A stretch of DNA of 64,000 bases from Rotaria sordida. Lineage: Eukaryota; Rotifera; Eurotatoria; Philodinida; Philodinidae. The notes beneath the pieces are model-generated. The model saw nothing but the letters and a program-made list of their open reading frames with translations. It made no database searches and had not been told where the DNA came from. The DNA is taken from positions 62,001 to 126,000 of the forward strand of contig CAJNOL010000330.1 of the NCBI GenBank assembly GCA_905250125.1. The letters run 5' to 3'. The position numbers were made by a program, and so were the translations under genes. This document shows positions 25,601 to 42,301 of this stretch, in pieces. Positions within the stretch are counted from its first letter, which is position 1. The number at the start of each line of letters is the position of its first letter.

Positions 25601-26739
25601 AAATCTATTGTACTATAATTATCTATAAAAAAAAAAAAAGTATTAAAATCGAAACAAAAAAAAAGAAAATAGAAGAATGAAACATACTAACCTATTTGAT
25701 GAGTCGTTGTTGTTGTTTTATTTGATCGTTTTGGTTTCGATTTAATACGACAAGAAAATGTACGTCGATTACCTACTTCTAAACAATTTTGTTTTGTTGC
25801 TACTAAAGGAGCATCTGAAATAAAAAATATTACCTTTGAATAATAAGAAAGAAAAAAACAATTTTTTATATACTTTTCGAATCAGTTGATGAATTTTCAT
25901 AGGTATTTAATGATGTCTTTTTTTCACACATTAATTGTTGTTTAACTATTTCAATATCATCTGGACAGATAACATCAAATATTGATTTTAAACATAATTC
26001 ATTCTTTAATAACAAAAACAAAATAAAAACGAAATTTTTCATTTTCCTACGAACTGATTTATATCCAAGTATTGTTTCAGTTGAACATGATGCATAACAA
26101 ATTCGACCTTGTTGACATTCAATTATAAGAAAAAAATATGTACCTAATTGATCAATTGTTGCTAAGATTAATTCAAGTAATTCATTATCATTTAAATATA
26201 TTTGTTTATCAAAACCACCTGATGAAACTTTTGAAGTGGTACCTAAGTAAAAAATCAATCTTTAATTTTAATTTTAAGAAATATATTTCTTTTCTTTTAC
26301 CTTTTAAATGTTTTATTGTATCAACAGCAACACGTAAAACAGTTAATTTATCAAGTTTTTTAACTGCATCCATTGGAAGTAATTGTGCTATTTCATCTAT
26401 ATAACGATTCATTTTTTCTCGACGACGACGTTCAATTTCACTATGAGTTATTCTAAGAATATAAGAAAGAAAAGAGAAATTATATTATAGATATAAGAAT
26501 CGAAAAAACAAAAGTAGTTTTACTTTCGTGATTTGTCATGTTTTGTAGTTGATGATTTTGATGATTCTTCATCATCCGATTCTTCTTCTTCTAGGTTCAT
26601 TTCATTTTTTGATTGAACGTCAAGACTAGAAATTAAAAAAAAAACACAAGAAAATTTATCATATGATCGATAAAGGAAGTATACAATATCGTATTATAAA
26701 AGTAAAATCTTACGTATTTAAAAGTTGTTCAGGAGCCAT
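22687..26739 (-). CDS. BMAL1: bHLH-PAS transcription factor, BMAL1/CYCLE-like
   Basis: About 460 residues, start MAPEQLLNT at 26739. An acidic/serine segment precedes the bHLH: HSEIERRRREKMNRYIDEIA...KKLDKLTVLRVAVDTIKHLKG. The basic region has the E-R-R-R residues that read E-boxes, and LDKLTVLR is the BMAL form (ARNT has PDKLTILR). PAS-A follows (LELILATIDQLGTYFFLI...GRICYASCSTETILGY, IFDVICPDDIEIVKQQL), then FSCRIKSKPKR, then PAS-B (LNLDGQFTYFDQISYSLLGY, DLLGMNLKDFVHEDD, FVNPWNDEIEIIVARN). The protein ends soon after PAS-B (DSNEFIRQLFP, stop 22687) and lacks the long C-terminal transactivation region of vertebrate BMAL1, as Drosophila CYCLE does. It should dimerise with CLOCK. One short intron (51 nt, in PAS-A, about 26010-26060) is in frame and stop-free, so its retention would add 17 residues. 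Confidence 0.85.
23281..25325 (-). other. Long intron within PAS-B of the BMAL-like gene
   Basis: About 2.05 kb between ...QFTYFDQ and SYSLLGYL, in a gene whose other introns are mostly below 100 nt. It is AT-rich with TA microsatellites (about 24640-24690) and long A runs. Several open frames are low-complexity and unsupported. I found no clear terminal repeats or conserved coding sequence in it. Confidence 0.6.
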
Positions 26740-29700
26740 GGTTGATGTTTTCAGTTATACAGATGTATATATATATATCAGAGTTTAACACTAAGGAAAA
26801 AAACTGATTTAACTCATCTGAAAAATCAAAATTAAATCATTCTAAATCACAAATCGTTTTTTTTCCTCCTTGGTTTAACAGATTCTATGACACCTCTTTA
26901 TAAAGAGGTGTGTCTCATCGACATTATTCGATTAAAGTGATGTTGCTAGATGGCAACTAATGTAAAAGCTATAAATACAATTACAATGACGATGCTGTTT
27001 ACACTATTGTTATCGACAAAGAGCAAAAGTCGATTATGAAAAGAAAAAACAAGAGTTCTAGTTACCTGAATTCAACCAATTAAAAAAAGAACGACGAAAT
27101 TATCATACAAATCAATCGGTCACTTGATGTTTATGACTGTTGTGATATTTCACCCTTTTCAATAATAACAAATCGATAGATGTTCGTAGCTAGGTCAGTT
27201 CTATAGCCGTTGCTGTGATTGATATAGATTGGTAACGCTGCTTGAAGATGAATCAATAATCTGAAAAGGTCACTCAGCACTTTTCTTTTTCTTTGTTTGT
27301 TTTCATCCGATTGCTATTGTTCAACACGCACCCACGTTCTTTACTACCTTGTTACTTCTTGTTCTATATTTTTTTTTTCTTTGCTTTCTTACTCTTCTCT
27401 CATATGGTTGAAGTAATTGTAGATGGTTGAATGTACGTCAGCAAAAGTAGCCATATTGAGTATCAGGCCAATGTTCGTCGACGACAACAAAAAAAAAATA
27501 TTCATATATTTATCTGTATATAAAATTTATATAATTAATCATAAATTATATATAAATGTTAGATTTTTAAATAATGATTAGATTTATTTTTAAGCATAGG
27601 AGAAAAACATATATTTAATATACAATGGATATATACGGCATCTATTGAGTCTATAGAGATATGATCGGCAATGTATTTTAAGAAATAATCAATTATGACA
27701 CAAGTAATCTATGTTCTGTCAAGTCTTTTTTTTTCTCGTTTGTTTTTCGTTGTTATCGTATGTTGAGCTTCAATAATTAAGAAACAAGGACAAGTCGATT
27801 TCATATATATTAAATAGGCGTGAATTGATAAATGGAAAATTTCTCATTTGTAACAGGGTCAAAATGCAGAAAGACAACATAAGGAAAAAACACTATTGAT
27901 AAATGATGCGATGATGATAAAATAGTAATCATCGTTTGTTTGTATCATAGAAAAATTTATAATAACTAAAAATAAGAAAAATGATATCATATTATTCATA
28001 TATATATATATAACATCCAATAAATTATAAGAATAAATTATTACTATATACTGGATAAAAGAAATAGATTAACATTTTCTTTTCTTCGTCAAAGACAAAC
28101 ATCATTTTTGACAAATAAATATGTACCAAGAAGGAAGAGATTTGCCAAGCAGATGAATGGGTAGGTATAACTGCTCTCAATCTTGAACATTTTTGGTTTT
28201 TCTTTAGCGAAATTCTAATGTTTTATAGTTTTTTTTGCTCTCCAATTGCCAAAAAAGAGTTTCGTCTCTCTGTCTCAAAATCCGGTAAATTGAAGCAAAC
28301 GTCTTCCATTTGCTGTCCTTCTCCACCGAGTCCTGACAATCTCATAGCAAACCTACAACAAGGTCAAAAAAACAACATAAAATAAAAAAGTGTCGATATT
28401 TGAGAACTGTCTCAAGTTTTGCATATTTTTAATATTATTAACCTGTTAACTGTTAAATTTTTTTTCTGAGACTAACTAGTAAAATTTTTGCAATCTAACT
28501 TTTATAAATTCATAGATATTTAAAGATAATACAAACCTTTGAAGATAAATATGTTCTATTATTTTTGACATAGAAAACAGAAGTTGTTTTCCAATGACAA
28601 AGCGCAAAAAAAAAAATTCAAAGTTTCATTCAAAAGTTTACTAAGGAGTATGATAAACATAAAAGCGTGAATCAACACAAAGTGCAACGTTGTCAATTGT
28701 ACATTCATATCTCGATTCACTTCTTATGAGATTTATAGAGTAGCAACAATTAATTCAATAATAGTATGTAAGGAATGAATCCACATTGAATATGAATAAT
28801 GATACAATTGAAACAGAGCATACAAAGAAAACAGAGTTAAGGAATTGTAGTCTTCATCTTTTTCATAAAGATTACTTTGGCTAACATACTCGTCAATAAT
28901 AGTTCAGGAATTAATATACAAATTTCTATCGAATTTTAAACGATTCGTTCTCAGCAATGTAATAAGAGAAAGAGTGAATATTATTATTATTATTATTATT
29001 TTTTTTGAGAATTGTCACAAATAAAGTAAGAAGACTCTAAGATAATAATATCAATGAGAATAAGTAAAAAAATGTTTTTCATACTTGAAGTTTTGTGAGG
29101 CTTATTTGATTGATATGGCTAATTGAGATCAAGCAAAAACAAAATAGTTTTTTGTCAATCAAGTTTTGAATGAAGGTTTTTGATTTAGTTTCAATATTGA
29201 CGAGACATATCTACTTTATTTAAATATCAATTTCATTTATTGAAATTAACTTGTATAATTCTTTCAAGAACAGGTTTTTTTTTCAAAAGAGATCATGATG
29301 TAAATATTCAATGAATCTAAATTTCGGAAAAATAATCATCATTATAAAAGTCGTAGCTTCCAAATTACGAATACTTTGATTAATAAGTTATTGAATTATG
29401 CGATTACGAGTTCTGTTCTATTAATAACATTAATATATAATGGTGAGAACAAAAGGTTATATTACATCTTGACCTACGGACATGGATTAATAAAGCGAAA
29501 TCATCAAAAGAATCTATTGTACATCATTATGAACAAGAACAAGGTCAATAAAAGGCAAATATGTTCAAGATGATAACAAAATTATGTTACTAAAAAAACA
29601 TATATATTCAAAATAAAGATTTTGATGCTTATCAAAAGTTTTAAAGAACTATTTCTCATTCTTATATCAACATTGTCAAGGATTATAGTGATGAAGAATA

Positions 29701-30491
29701 AATTTTGTTTTTTTTTTATATATATTTATTTTGTCAAAATAAATTATTTTCAATTAAAACTGTTGATTACTTAATAACTAAAAAGTGTTTGCAATTAAAA
29801 AAACCTATTAAAAATGAGATCAATGTACATTTCTGTATTTCAAATTGCGAATACTTTAATGCTAATTTGGCTTAATTTATGTTCACTATTAGGACATAGC
29901 CTACAAAATCAGTAGTTCTATTGAAAGTTTTCTATATATTGTCAAACATGAAAAGAAATAGATTGAATGTTCACAATTATCGCAAAGATTTTAGCTCTTA
30001 GAACGATGATTCTACTTTATTTTAACATTTGACTTCATCATGAGAAAGTTGTAATAGGTTTGTCTCATTTTTATTTTTGTCTTTCATTTCTATGATATAC
30101 AAAATGAAATGACACATTGAATTCTACAGATCCTATGAAAACAATTGTCAATCAAGAAATTAGCGTTTAGATATATCTTTACATTATCAACAAGTAAAAT
30201 TTATATTCTGTTGTTTTACTATTATATAGTTGTATGCAATAAAGGAGAGTTGCTAAGAACTTTTGATAAGCGCTTTGCGACCAATAATTCTGTATCTAAT
30301 GTTTTGTTTATGATGTATGTGATGATATAGACTAACCATTTGTTGTAGTAACGGCTGAAACAAGTCGAGTCGTTGCTCTATATTAAACAAGGGAGTTTTT
30401 CATTTGTGAAGTTTTTTGTAAATTCGAAAGTGGTGCTACATCACAAACATTATTTTCATCTAGAAATACAGCAAATAAAACCATTCAAGCA
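26740..30491. other. Intergenic region upstream of the BMAL-like gene
   Basis: About 3.75 kb. It starts with the presumed BMAL promoter, including a TA run near 26770 and a 22-bp palindrome at 26890-26911. The remainder is AT-rich, with an (ATT)n run near 28980. Two short related motifs, CCAAATTACGAATACTTTGA (about 29359) and TCAAATTGCGAATACTTTAA (about 29840), hint at an old dispersed repeat. No gene was recognised. Confidence 0.5.
26890..26911. promoter_or_regulatory. 22-bp perfect palindrome with a TATA core upstream of BMAL
   Basis: ACACCTCTTTA followed immediately by its exact complement, about 150 bp before the BMAL start codon. The centre reads TTTATAAAG. It could be a core promoter or dimer-binding site, or a hairpin in the 5' UTR. 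The role is inferred from position only. Confidence 0.35.
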
Positions 30492-30991
30492 ATGGCCAAC
30501 ATTTATCCTTAAACAGGTGGTGTTGTAATCATCCAACCGACAGGTCCATATGGCAATCAATTCAGAGCAATGAATAACGAATGGCGTTCAGGCTTATGCA
30601 ATTGTTGTGATAATATGTCCCAATGTAATATCAATATTTTTTGCTAACATATCACTCGTAATTGATATATGTATACATATATGTGTGTGTATTTTATAAG
30701 TTGCTATGCATATTGGTGTTGTTTTGTTGATTCATTAGCTGGTTCGATTGATGAATCAATATGCTCATGCTTATGTGTTCCATATGCTCTTGCTATGTAT
30801 CGCATGAACGTTCGATCCGTTTTACATATTAAAGCGAGTTCAGCAATAAAGTAGGTATAATACTATTGAATGGTTTATTTACTTTTTAGGGTGATGCTTG
30901 TAATGATTATTATGCGACCAATTGTTGTGCATTTTGTGCTGGTGTTCAAATGGGTAGTGAGCTCAAATATCGTGGAATTTCTAAAAATTAA
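30492..30991 (+). pseudogene. PLAC8-family gene, apparently decayed
   Basis: Three collinear pieces match the cysteine-rich PLAC8 (cornifelin/ponzr) family: MANIYP then TGGVVIIQPTGPYG and WRSGLCNCCDNMSQC (30492-30640); CCFVDSLAGSIDESICSCLC and VPYALAMYRMNVRSVLHIK (about 30714-30840); and, after an acceptor at 30889-30890, GDACNDYYATNCCAFCAGVQ then MGSELKYRGISKN and a stop at 30991. An in-frame TAA separates MANIYP from TGG (CAA would give the expected Gln), the first block runs into a stop after NINIFC, and no GT donor keeps frame between the second and third blocks. I therefore call a pseudogene, though an unusual exon structure cannot be ruled out. PLAC8 proteins are small membrane or cytoplasmic proteins of varied function. 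Confidence 0.6.
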
Positions 30992-32201
30992 AATGTCTTT
31001 TTGATGTATAAAATAAAAACAGCTAAAGAACTCAATTAGATTTACATGCAATATCAATGAATAACAATATTAAACATACTGTATTTTGATTGATTGTAAT
31101 CATAGTATTGAATAAAAGAACAAAAAATAATTATTCATTTTATTTAAATCATTTTCTTAAACTATATATGATAAAGAGGCAGCGCTCCAACGAGAGCCAT
31201 ATACATTCCTAATAAATTCTGTCCATGGAAACCTACAGGAAAAATGCTATGCACGAATTCGTCCCCTTTACATCTGTTTTTAATTAATTTCAGTTAATAT
31301 TCAATTATTGACTTAATTGTTCTAAGAATATTTAGTAGGTGCGCGTGTCAGTATGATTGTAAGTATATGAAAGATCTATCAACTCACCAATACCCCCTCA
31401 TTGTGAAAGAGAATTTCATTCCATAATATAACTATAATCTTAATATCTTGGCAACAAAACAATATCACATATAAGATTATTATATTTCCTTAACTCAATC
31501 AAGTTTATATTTGATCCATCAGAAATTAGATTTTACTTATATCCATTAAAAGTTCTTGTCCTTTGAAATATTTATTTGTCGAAATAATATTAGGAGGATT
31601 TTTGTATAGTAAATATTGAAAGTAACTTGTAGGATGTATGACACTCTTTTTTATCAATAGTATTGTTTATAGAAAAATAAAAGACTTCTTTTGACATTGG
31701 TAGAACTTTTCATAATTTTAAAATCATTATCAAGAATTTGTTGTTAATAGGGTAACTAAAAAAAAAGTTACCAGGAGAGGATGAATCTCACTAAGTTTTT
31801 GTGACAGACTAAAGATTTCAACTTGTGACCATGCAAAATTTAGAAAATAATTTTGTTTCCTATACAAAACTTTTGTACATTCATTAGATAAAATTTTTTA
31901 AATCTGGAAGAAAAAGTTAATTATTGCAAGACACTGCCATCTATAAAAAATATTATCTATTGTTATTTTTGAAAGAAAACTATTTCGTATAAACCACAAC
32001 AAATAAATCTAACAAAAAATCTTTATTAAATCTTCATAAAAAATTTCGTTTAAATTTGGAATTATTCCAATTTTCACCTAGATTTTTCTTCCCACATATT
32101 TTAACTTTTTTCATAAATCAACAACAACAACAACAACTACAAATCATCTTTTTTCTTTTTATTTCTTGTAATTTTTTTCTTTTTCTCATAGACTTTTAAA
32201 T
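30992..32201. other. Intergenic, upstream of the KH protein gene
   Basis: About 1.2 kb of AT-rich sequence with a short CAA run (32122-32136). It ends in a pyrimidine-rich tract and AG at 32190-32191, 10 nt before the next ATG, which may be a spliced-leader or 5' UTR acceptor. No gene seen. Confidence 0.5.
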
Positions 32202-35200
32202 ATGAGTAATCAAGAACAGGAATCAACCGAGGTAACAAGTGTTTCTGAAAATCCTGAAATTCAAACAACAAATGAAAATCAAACTACAAATGAAAATCAA
32301 ACTACAAATGAAAATCAAACATTAAATAACAATGAAGATATTGAAAAATCAAATGTAAACGAAAAATCTTCTTCATCAGAAAATAATACTTCAAATGAAC
32401 AAGAAACAACACGTCGAATATTAATGCCACAAGATATTCGTTATTCAACTGAACAAGGTGATCGAGAAAAACTTATGGAAAAATATAATAATTATCAAAT
32501 ATCTGATAAAAATTCTTGCAATATTCGTTTTTTAACTGATCATCGACAGAAGAAAAATCTTCTAAGTCGACATGAAGGTAAAAATCTAAAATGAAAAACA
32601 AAAAGAATTTTTTTTTTTCTTTATAGAAGAAAATTCATCTTTACATTCCATTGCGAATACATTTCATGTGAAAATACTTGTAAGTATTTATAGTTTATTT
32701 TTTTTAATTAACATTTATTATTTGTTTGATTTTTTAATTTCAGCCAGGTTATCAAAATCCTACAAAACATTCATTCAAAATTTTCGGTACAGAAGCTAAT
32801 GTACGAAAATGTCTTATTGAGCTAATGAATCGAATGTTTAAACATTTAAATCGAACAACAATACAAAATGATAGTGAAAATATTAATCAACAAACTCCAA
32901 CACAAAATATTGAAAAACCTCAAGAAACAGAAGTTTCAATTGGTATGAATTTTATTAATAAAACATTTTAATTTATTTTTAATTTATTTTTTGTTTTGTT
33001 TTATTTAGATAATGAAAAGTCTGATGATAAATCTTCTTCTTCTCATGTAACATCGGAAGTTATAACAACAATTAATCCAGATTCATCAATTAGTGAAGAA
33101 AAAACTGATACTAATAAAGATGATAATATTGAACAAGAACAATTGAAATTTATACCAATTGAACGAAAACCTGAATATACATTTTCAATGCTTATAACAA
33201 GTCAAGGACAAGAAGTACTTAAAAGTATAGATTTTTTATTAATACATATTTTACTTATTAAATTGTATTTATTTTTTTATTATAGAAAATTGGAGTTTTT
33301 TTGCTGGATCATTACAACAACGTTTAAATGTCACTGTAACAAATGTGAGAAGAATATATATACATAAATATATAAGAAAGCTAATAAACAAAAAAGTTAA
33401 TTTTTGGTTAGATAATAGTCATCAGCGCCTTTATAATTTAAAAAATGTGCCTCATTTCAAGACAAAAGAAATCCTCACTGTAATGAAAACTATAACTCAG
33501 TTCAATATTTTATTATATGAAGAATTTTTTGCCTGTAAACGTCATTGAATCTTCTTACTCTTAGTAGTTTCACTATTCACACGTATCTAAAATTTGGTAA
33601 CAAAACGATACATACTTTTTGAAAGATTGTAAAATATTCTGGTAATCGATAGATTTTAATATTCAAGTCTATCTGTTTGACAATAGATTCTATATTGAAT
33701 TTAAAGTAGAAGATTAATATTATAAAAACAATTCCTATACTCATTTTTCTCAATATGAAATCTTTTATAGATCTATTGACTATTTATTCAATTAAGATAT
33801 CTAATTTTCTTTTTTTTTTTCTAGCCTTTAAAATTACCTAAATTTGGTGATAAACAATGGCAAAATGAACTTTCTATTACTGGTGATTTATATGAAAATA
33901 TAATTGATGCTGCTCTACAAATAACTGCTTTTATTAATGATGTTCTTGGTATACCTATTCAACCATACAAAGGTAAACGAATTTAATCTTTGAATAAATA
34001 AAACAAAAAAAGTTTTATTTTTTTGTTTAATAGATGAAGAACACACAATTGGTGATAATAATAATTATCAACGTACAAAAACAAATAATAACAATGATTA
34101 TCATCAACAACAACGTCGTCATGATTATAATAATAGTTATCGTCAATCACCATCTCAATATCAAGGACAATCATCACCATTTAATAATTATCATGAACGA
34201 ACATTTTTTAATCGTGGTCGTAATGGTGCATTTGAACAAGTAATTCTTATTCGAAGTAATTGTGCTGCACGTATTATTGGTAAGTTAAATATTTATTTTT
34301 ATTTTCTCTTTCTTTTAAATTTATATATTTTTTTTTAAGGTACACGAGGTTCTAATTTAAGACGTATACAAGCAAAATGTCATTTACGTGATATTGGTTT
34401 TGCTCGTCATCCAAATGAAAATGGTTATGTTGAATGTACATTATCAGCATATCAAACACGTAATCTTAATTTTGCTATTGATACAATACGTGGTTATTTA
34501 AGAAATGAAGATGATCAAGCTATGCAAATATTTGATTCTTATTATGTTGAAACTCCATTACAATCATCATCATCATTTCATCATTCACCTCAATATGATC
34601 AACCACAACTTTCAATACCTAATCAAAATCTTGAACATTTTCATCAACATAATCTTTCAAATAATCGTTATCAAGAACAAGAACAACACCAACAACAACA
34701 AGAACAAGAACAACAATCAATACCATTTACTACATCAGCTGATTTATCTCAAGTACATAAAGAATTAGGTAAATATTTAAAATATACAAAAAATAATAGC
34801 AGTCATATTTTTATATGGAATTAAAGTATTACTATTACTACTTTTGATATGTTCTAAGTATATTTATAAAAAATAAATTATTTCCTGTTTTAAGGTTTTA
34901 TGACAAGACCATTACATCTTGCTAATAATACTCAATTACCTCAACCATCATATAATTTTCAAAATACTCCATCATTTGATTTTACTCATCGACCAACATC
35001 AGCTTCACGTAAAACAGATAAACGTCCAGGTGAAGTTAATGATTTTAATAATACAAATAATATTCAAAATCGAACATCAAATGATTTTCAATATCAACAC
35101 TATGGTGATTCATCATCATCAAATTCTTCATCAATTTCACCACGACATAAATCTAAACGTACATGTCCTGAAACAAAAGAAATTGATTGTACAACAGATG

Positions 35201-35606
35201 ATGGTTTTTGGATACAAAAACAATATTATAATGCATTAGATGATACATCAAAAGAATTATTTGATTCATTACTTGATAAATTAGAAAAAATTCGTATTGT
35301 TTCAGAAGAAAATGCTGTTAGAAAACAACAACGTCTTGTTGGACGAAATCGACCAAATAAATCACGAATTTTTAATTCATCAATATCATCAATAACACAA
35401 ACAAATGATGAAAAAGATTTAACAATTCAATCAACACAAGATGTTCAAGATAATAAAGTTTGTTTAATATAAAAATTTGAATTTAAATTTTTATTTTATA
35501 TTTTAAATAGACTGATGAATTAACAAATGTCGATGAACAAGAAGAGAAAAAAGATTTAACTATTAGTAAACAAGAAACAACGACAGATCCTGTTGATGAA
35601 AAATAA
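32202..35606 (+). CDS. Three-KH RNA-binding protein, unknown family
   Basis: About 800 residues in ten exons, start MSNQEQESTEVTSV. An N-terminal low-complexity stretch contains TTNENQ repeats. Three KH-like units follow. The first (TFHVKILPGYQ...FKIFGTEANVRKCLIELMNR, 32650-32860) and second (YTFSMLITSQGQEVLK...ELSITGDLYENIIDAALQ, 33175-33940) lack a GXXG loop. The third (VILIRSNCAARIIGTRGSNL then RRIQAKC...LNFAIDTIRGYL, 34233-34500) has a proper GTRG loop and should bind single-stranded RNA or DNA. Linkers are Asn/Gln/Ser/His-rich, suggesting a disordered, granule-type protein. The end is DPVDEK, stop 35604-35606. I do not recognise an orthologue; KH repeats without a canonical loop occur in Bicaudal-C-type proteins, but no SAM domain is seen. 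The next two plus-strand genes also act on RNA. Confidence 0.8.
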
Positions 35607-37614
35607 ATCCTGTGAGGACAAAAAAAAGGAATTATTAAACGTCAGATATAGACTGAATCTTTTTTTTCTTTCGTCTTCGTCAATTTTTTTTTTTTTGCTT
35701 CTGTGCAATGGCTAATTTTTCTGTTTCTTTATTATGTCTTTTTCTTTTCTTTATATGTGACAAGTGGTGATATCTTTGTTATACTAGAACGATTCATAGA
35801 ATTTTCAATTGATGGATTTCCTTGATGTTTTCTCTTCCTTTTTTTTTTCTTCTATCTTGATGCTATTAGTTAACAAATGTTGAGTGCGAAAGACCGGTGT
35901 TAAGACCTAAACAGACATAATATAGAATGATGATTGTTAACCAAGATGTCTAGGCTTTAGTTTATTTTATTTTATTTTGATCTATCTTCTTTCAAGTAAA
36001 AACAAACACAAGAAAAAAAAAAAAGATTAAATTTCGCTATATATTTTTCATCTTGTGATTAGAAACATTTTTATATTCACTCGACAATTTCGTACAGCTT
36101 TGGAGTTGATTGTGTTCTTTTTTTTTTTTTTCGTCTATTACATGTTATAATATATACTGGTTTTTTTTTTGATAAAAGAAGAGATGATCTAATCAAAAAG
36201 GATATGTTTTTTAAAAAAAAAGAAAGATTAGAAAAGTTTAAATATTTTTTGATTTGAGGCACAGAAAAAGAGTATTGCGCAAATAGTGAAATCATATCAA
36301 TCAGGACTATCGCTTGGTTTTTATTAAGGAGGGAGGGAAAAGTATGTACAAAACAAAGAAAGCCTTCTCGCTTTGAAAGAAAATAGCTTTCTTTTTCTTT
36401 CGAAGACAATGGATTCGTTAAACAGTAGTTGACAAAAAAGTTTTAGAAAGAAAGGCTAAACGCAAGAGAACATCTAGAAGGAGGAAATTTGTCAGTTTCC
36501 TTCTCTTAATCGTATGCCATGGGATCAATGAAGTTCGTCGTCTCTTCTTTTAAGTCTAATGATCAAGCCACTATGGTTTACATTTACAATGGTAGTTCCA
36601 GTTGCCAATAGGCATCTGAAAATGGATTCATATTAAAAGACTTTGTTTTTTTTGTAAAACTCTCATATATTTTCGAGGAAAATAGTGAGTGTAAGTTTTA
36701 AATCGAAGTTTTGCGGCTCTTCATTATGGACTTTAGTAATTGAGATTAAAATTCATTGAATACGTTTCCATAAGAACCACAGGTATAAATCAATCATTTT
36801 AATACTACTGTATTAATTGTAGTTATCCAGACAAAAATAAGAGATTTGCATAGCGAATAATATTGATTGGAATTTTAAGATTAAAAAGAAAAATAAGTAA
36901 AGGAAAGAATGTAAAATTATGGTGCACTAGTATTAGTTGTCACTTATTAGTTTATCCATTTTGATTGTTGTCGTAAATTTTTCCTTCTTCATCATATCAT
37001 AAAAATAATAATATTGTATTTAGTTTTATATATTAAAGAATTCATAACATTTTAATCATATTGAAAATGATTTAAAAATAAAATATTTTAATATTTTATC
37101 AGCAATATTAATTGCTTTTAATAAACAAATAAATCTTTCACTGTTTTACACTTCATTTGCTCTAAATTTTAAAGTATATTTCATTATATTAGAAAAAAAA
37201 AAAACTTTATACTAAATTATCTCCTAGTTATGATACGACATATGTGAATTACACATTTGAACCTTTATAAAAAGCTACACTAACAAGCTTTGGTTCTTTT
37301 TTTTAACTAACGACTATATAAAATGCAGCTATGATAATTTTCTTTGGAAAAGAAAATGAATTATTATTTATAATTTCATAAGAATTTGACTACATCCTAG
37401 AGAAATTTGTATGACTGATAAAAAGAAAAAAACAATTCTGTTTTTTTTTTGTTCTCTTTCACCACTATGTGAAAAAAAAAGATTCGTCATTATTTGGGTA
37501 TTTTTGATTCTACGTAATACTTATAAATAGTTTAGATTAAAATTAAATATATATTTCATACATAAATATTCTAGATATTAAGAGTGATATTGTTCATTAA
37601 CAAGATATTATAAC
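35607..37614. other. Intergenic, KH protein gene to DDX43-like gene
   Basis: About 2 kb of AT-rich sequence with many T tracts just after the KH gene stop (probable 3' UTR). One long open frame on the minus strand (36077-36409) is Phe/Ser/Lys-rich and unsupported. An acceptor-like ATATTCTAG ends at 37574, 40 nt before the DDX43 ATG. No gene seen. Confidence 0.5.

Positions 37615-42301
<4,687 letters not shown>

Noticed and set aside
29376-30330. Short plus-strand open frames upstream of the PLAC8 remnant
   Set aside because: No family resemblance, no splice context, and composition like the surrounding intergenic DNA.
36077-36409. 110-codon minus-strand frame between the KH and DDX43 genes
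   Set aside because: Low-complexity Phe/Ser/Lys sequence spanning poly-T and poly-A tracts; likely 3' UTR or spacer.
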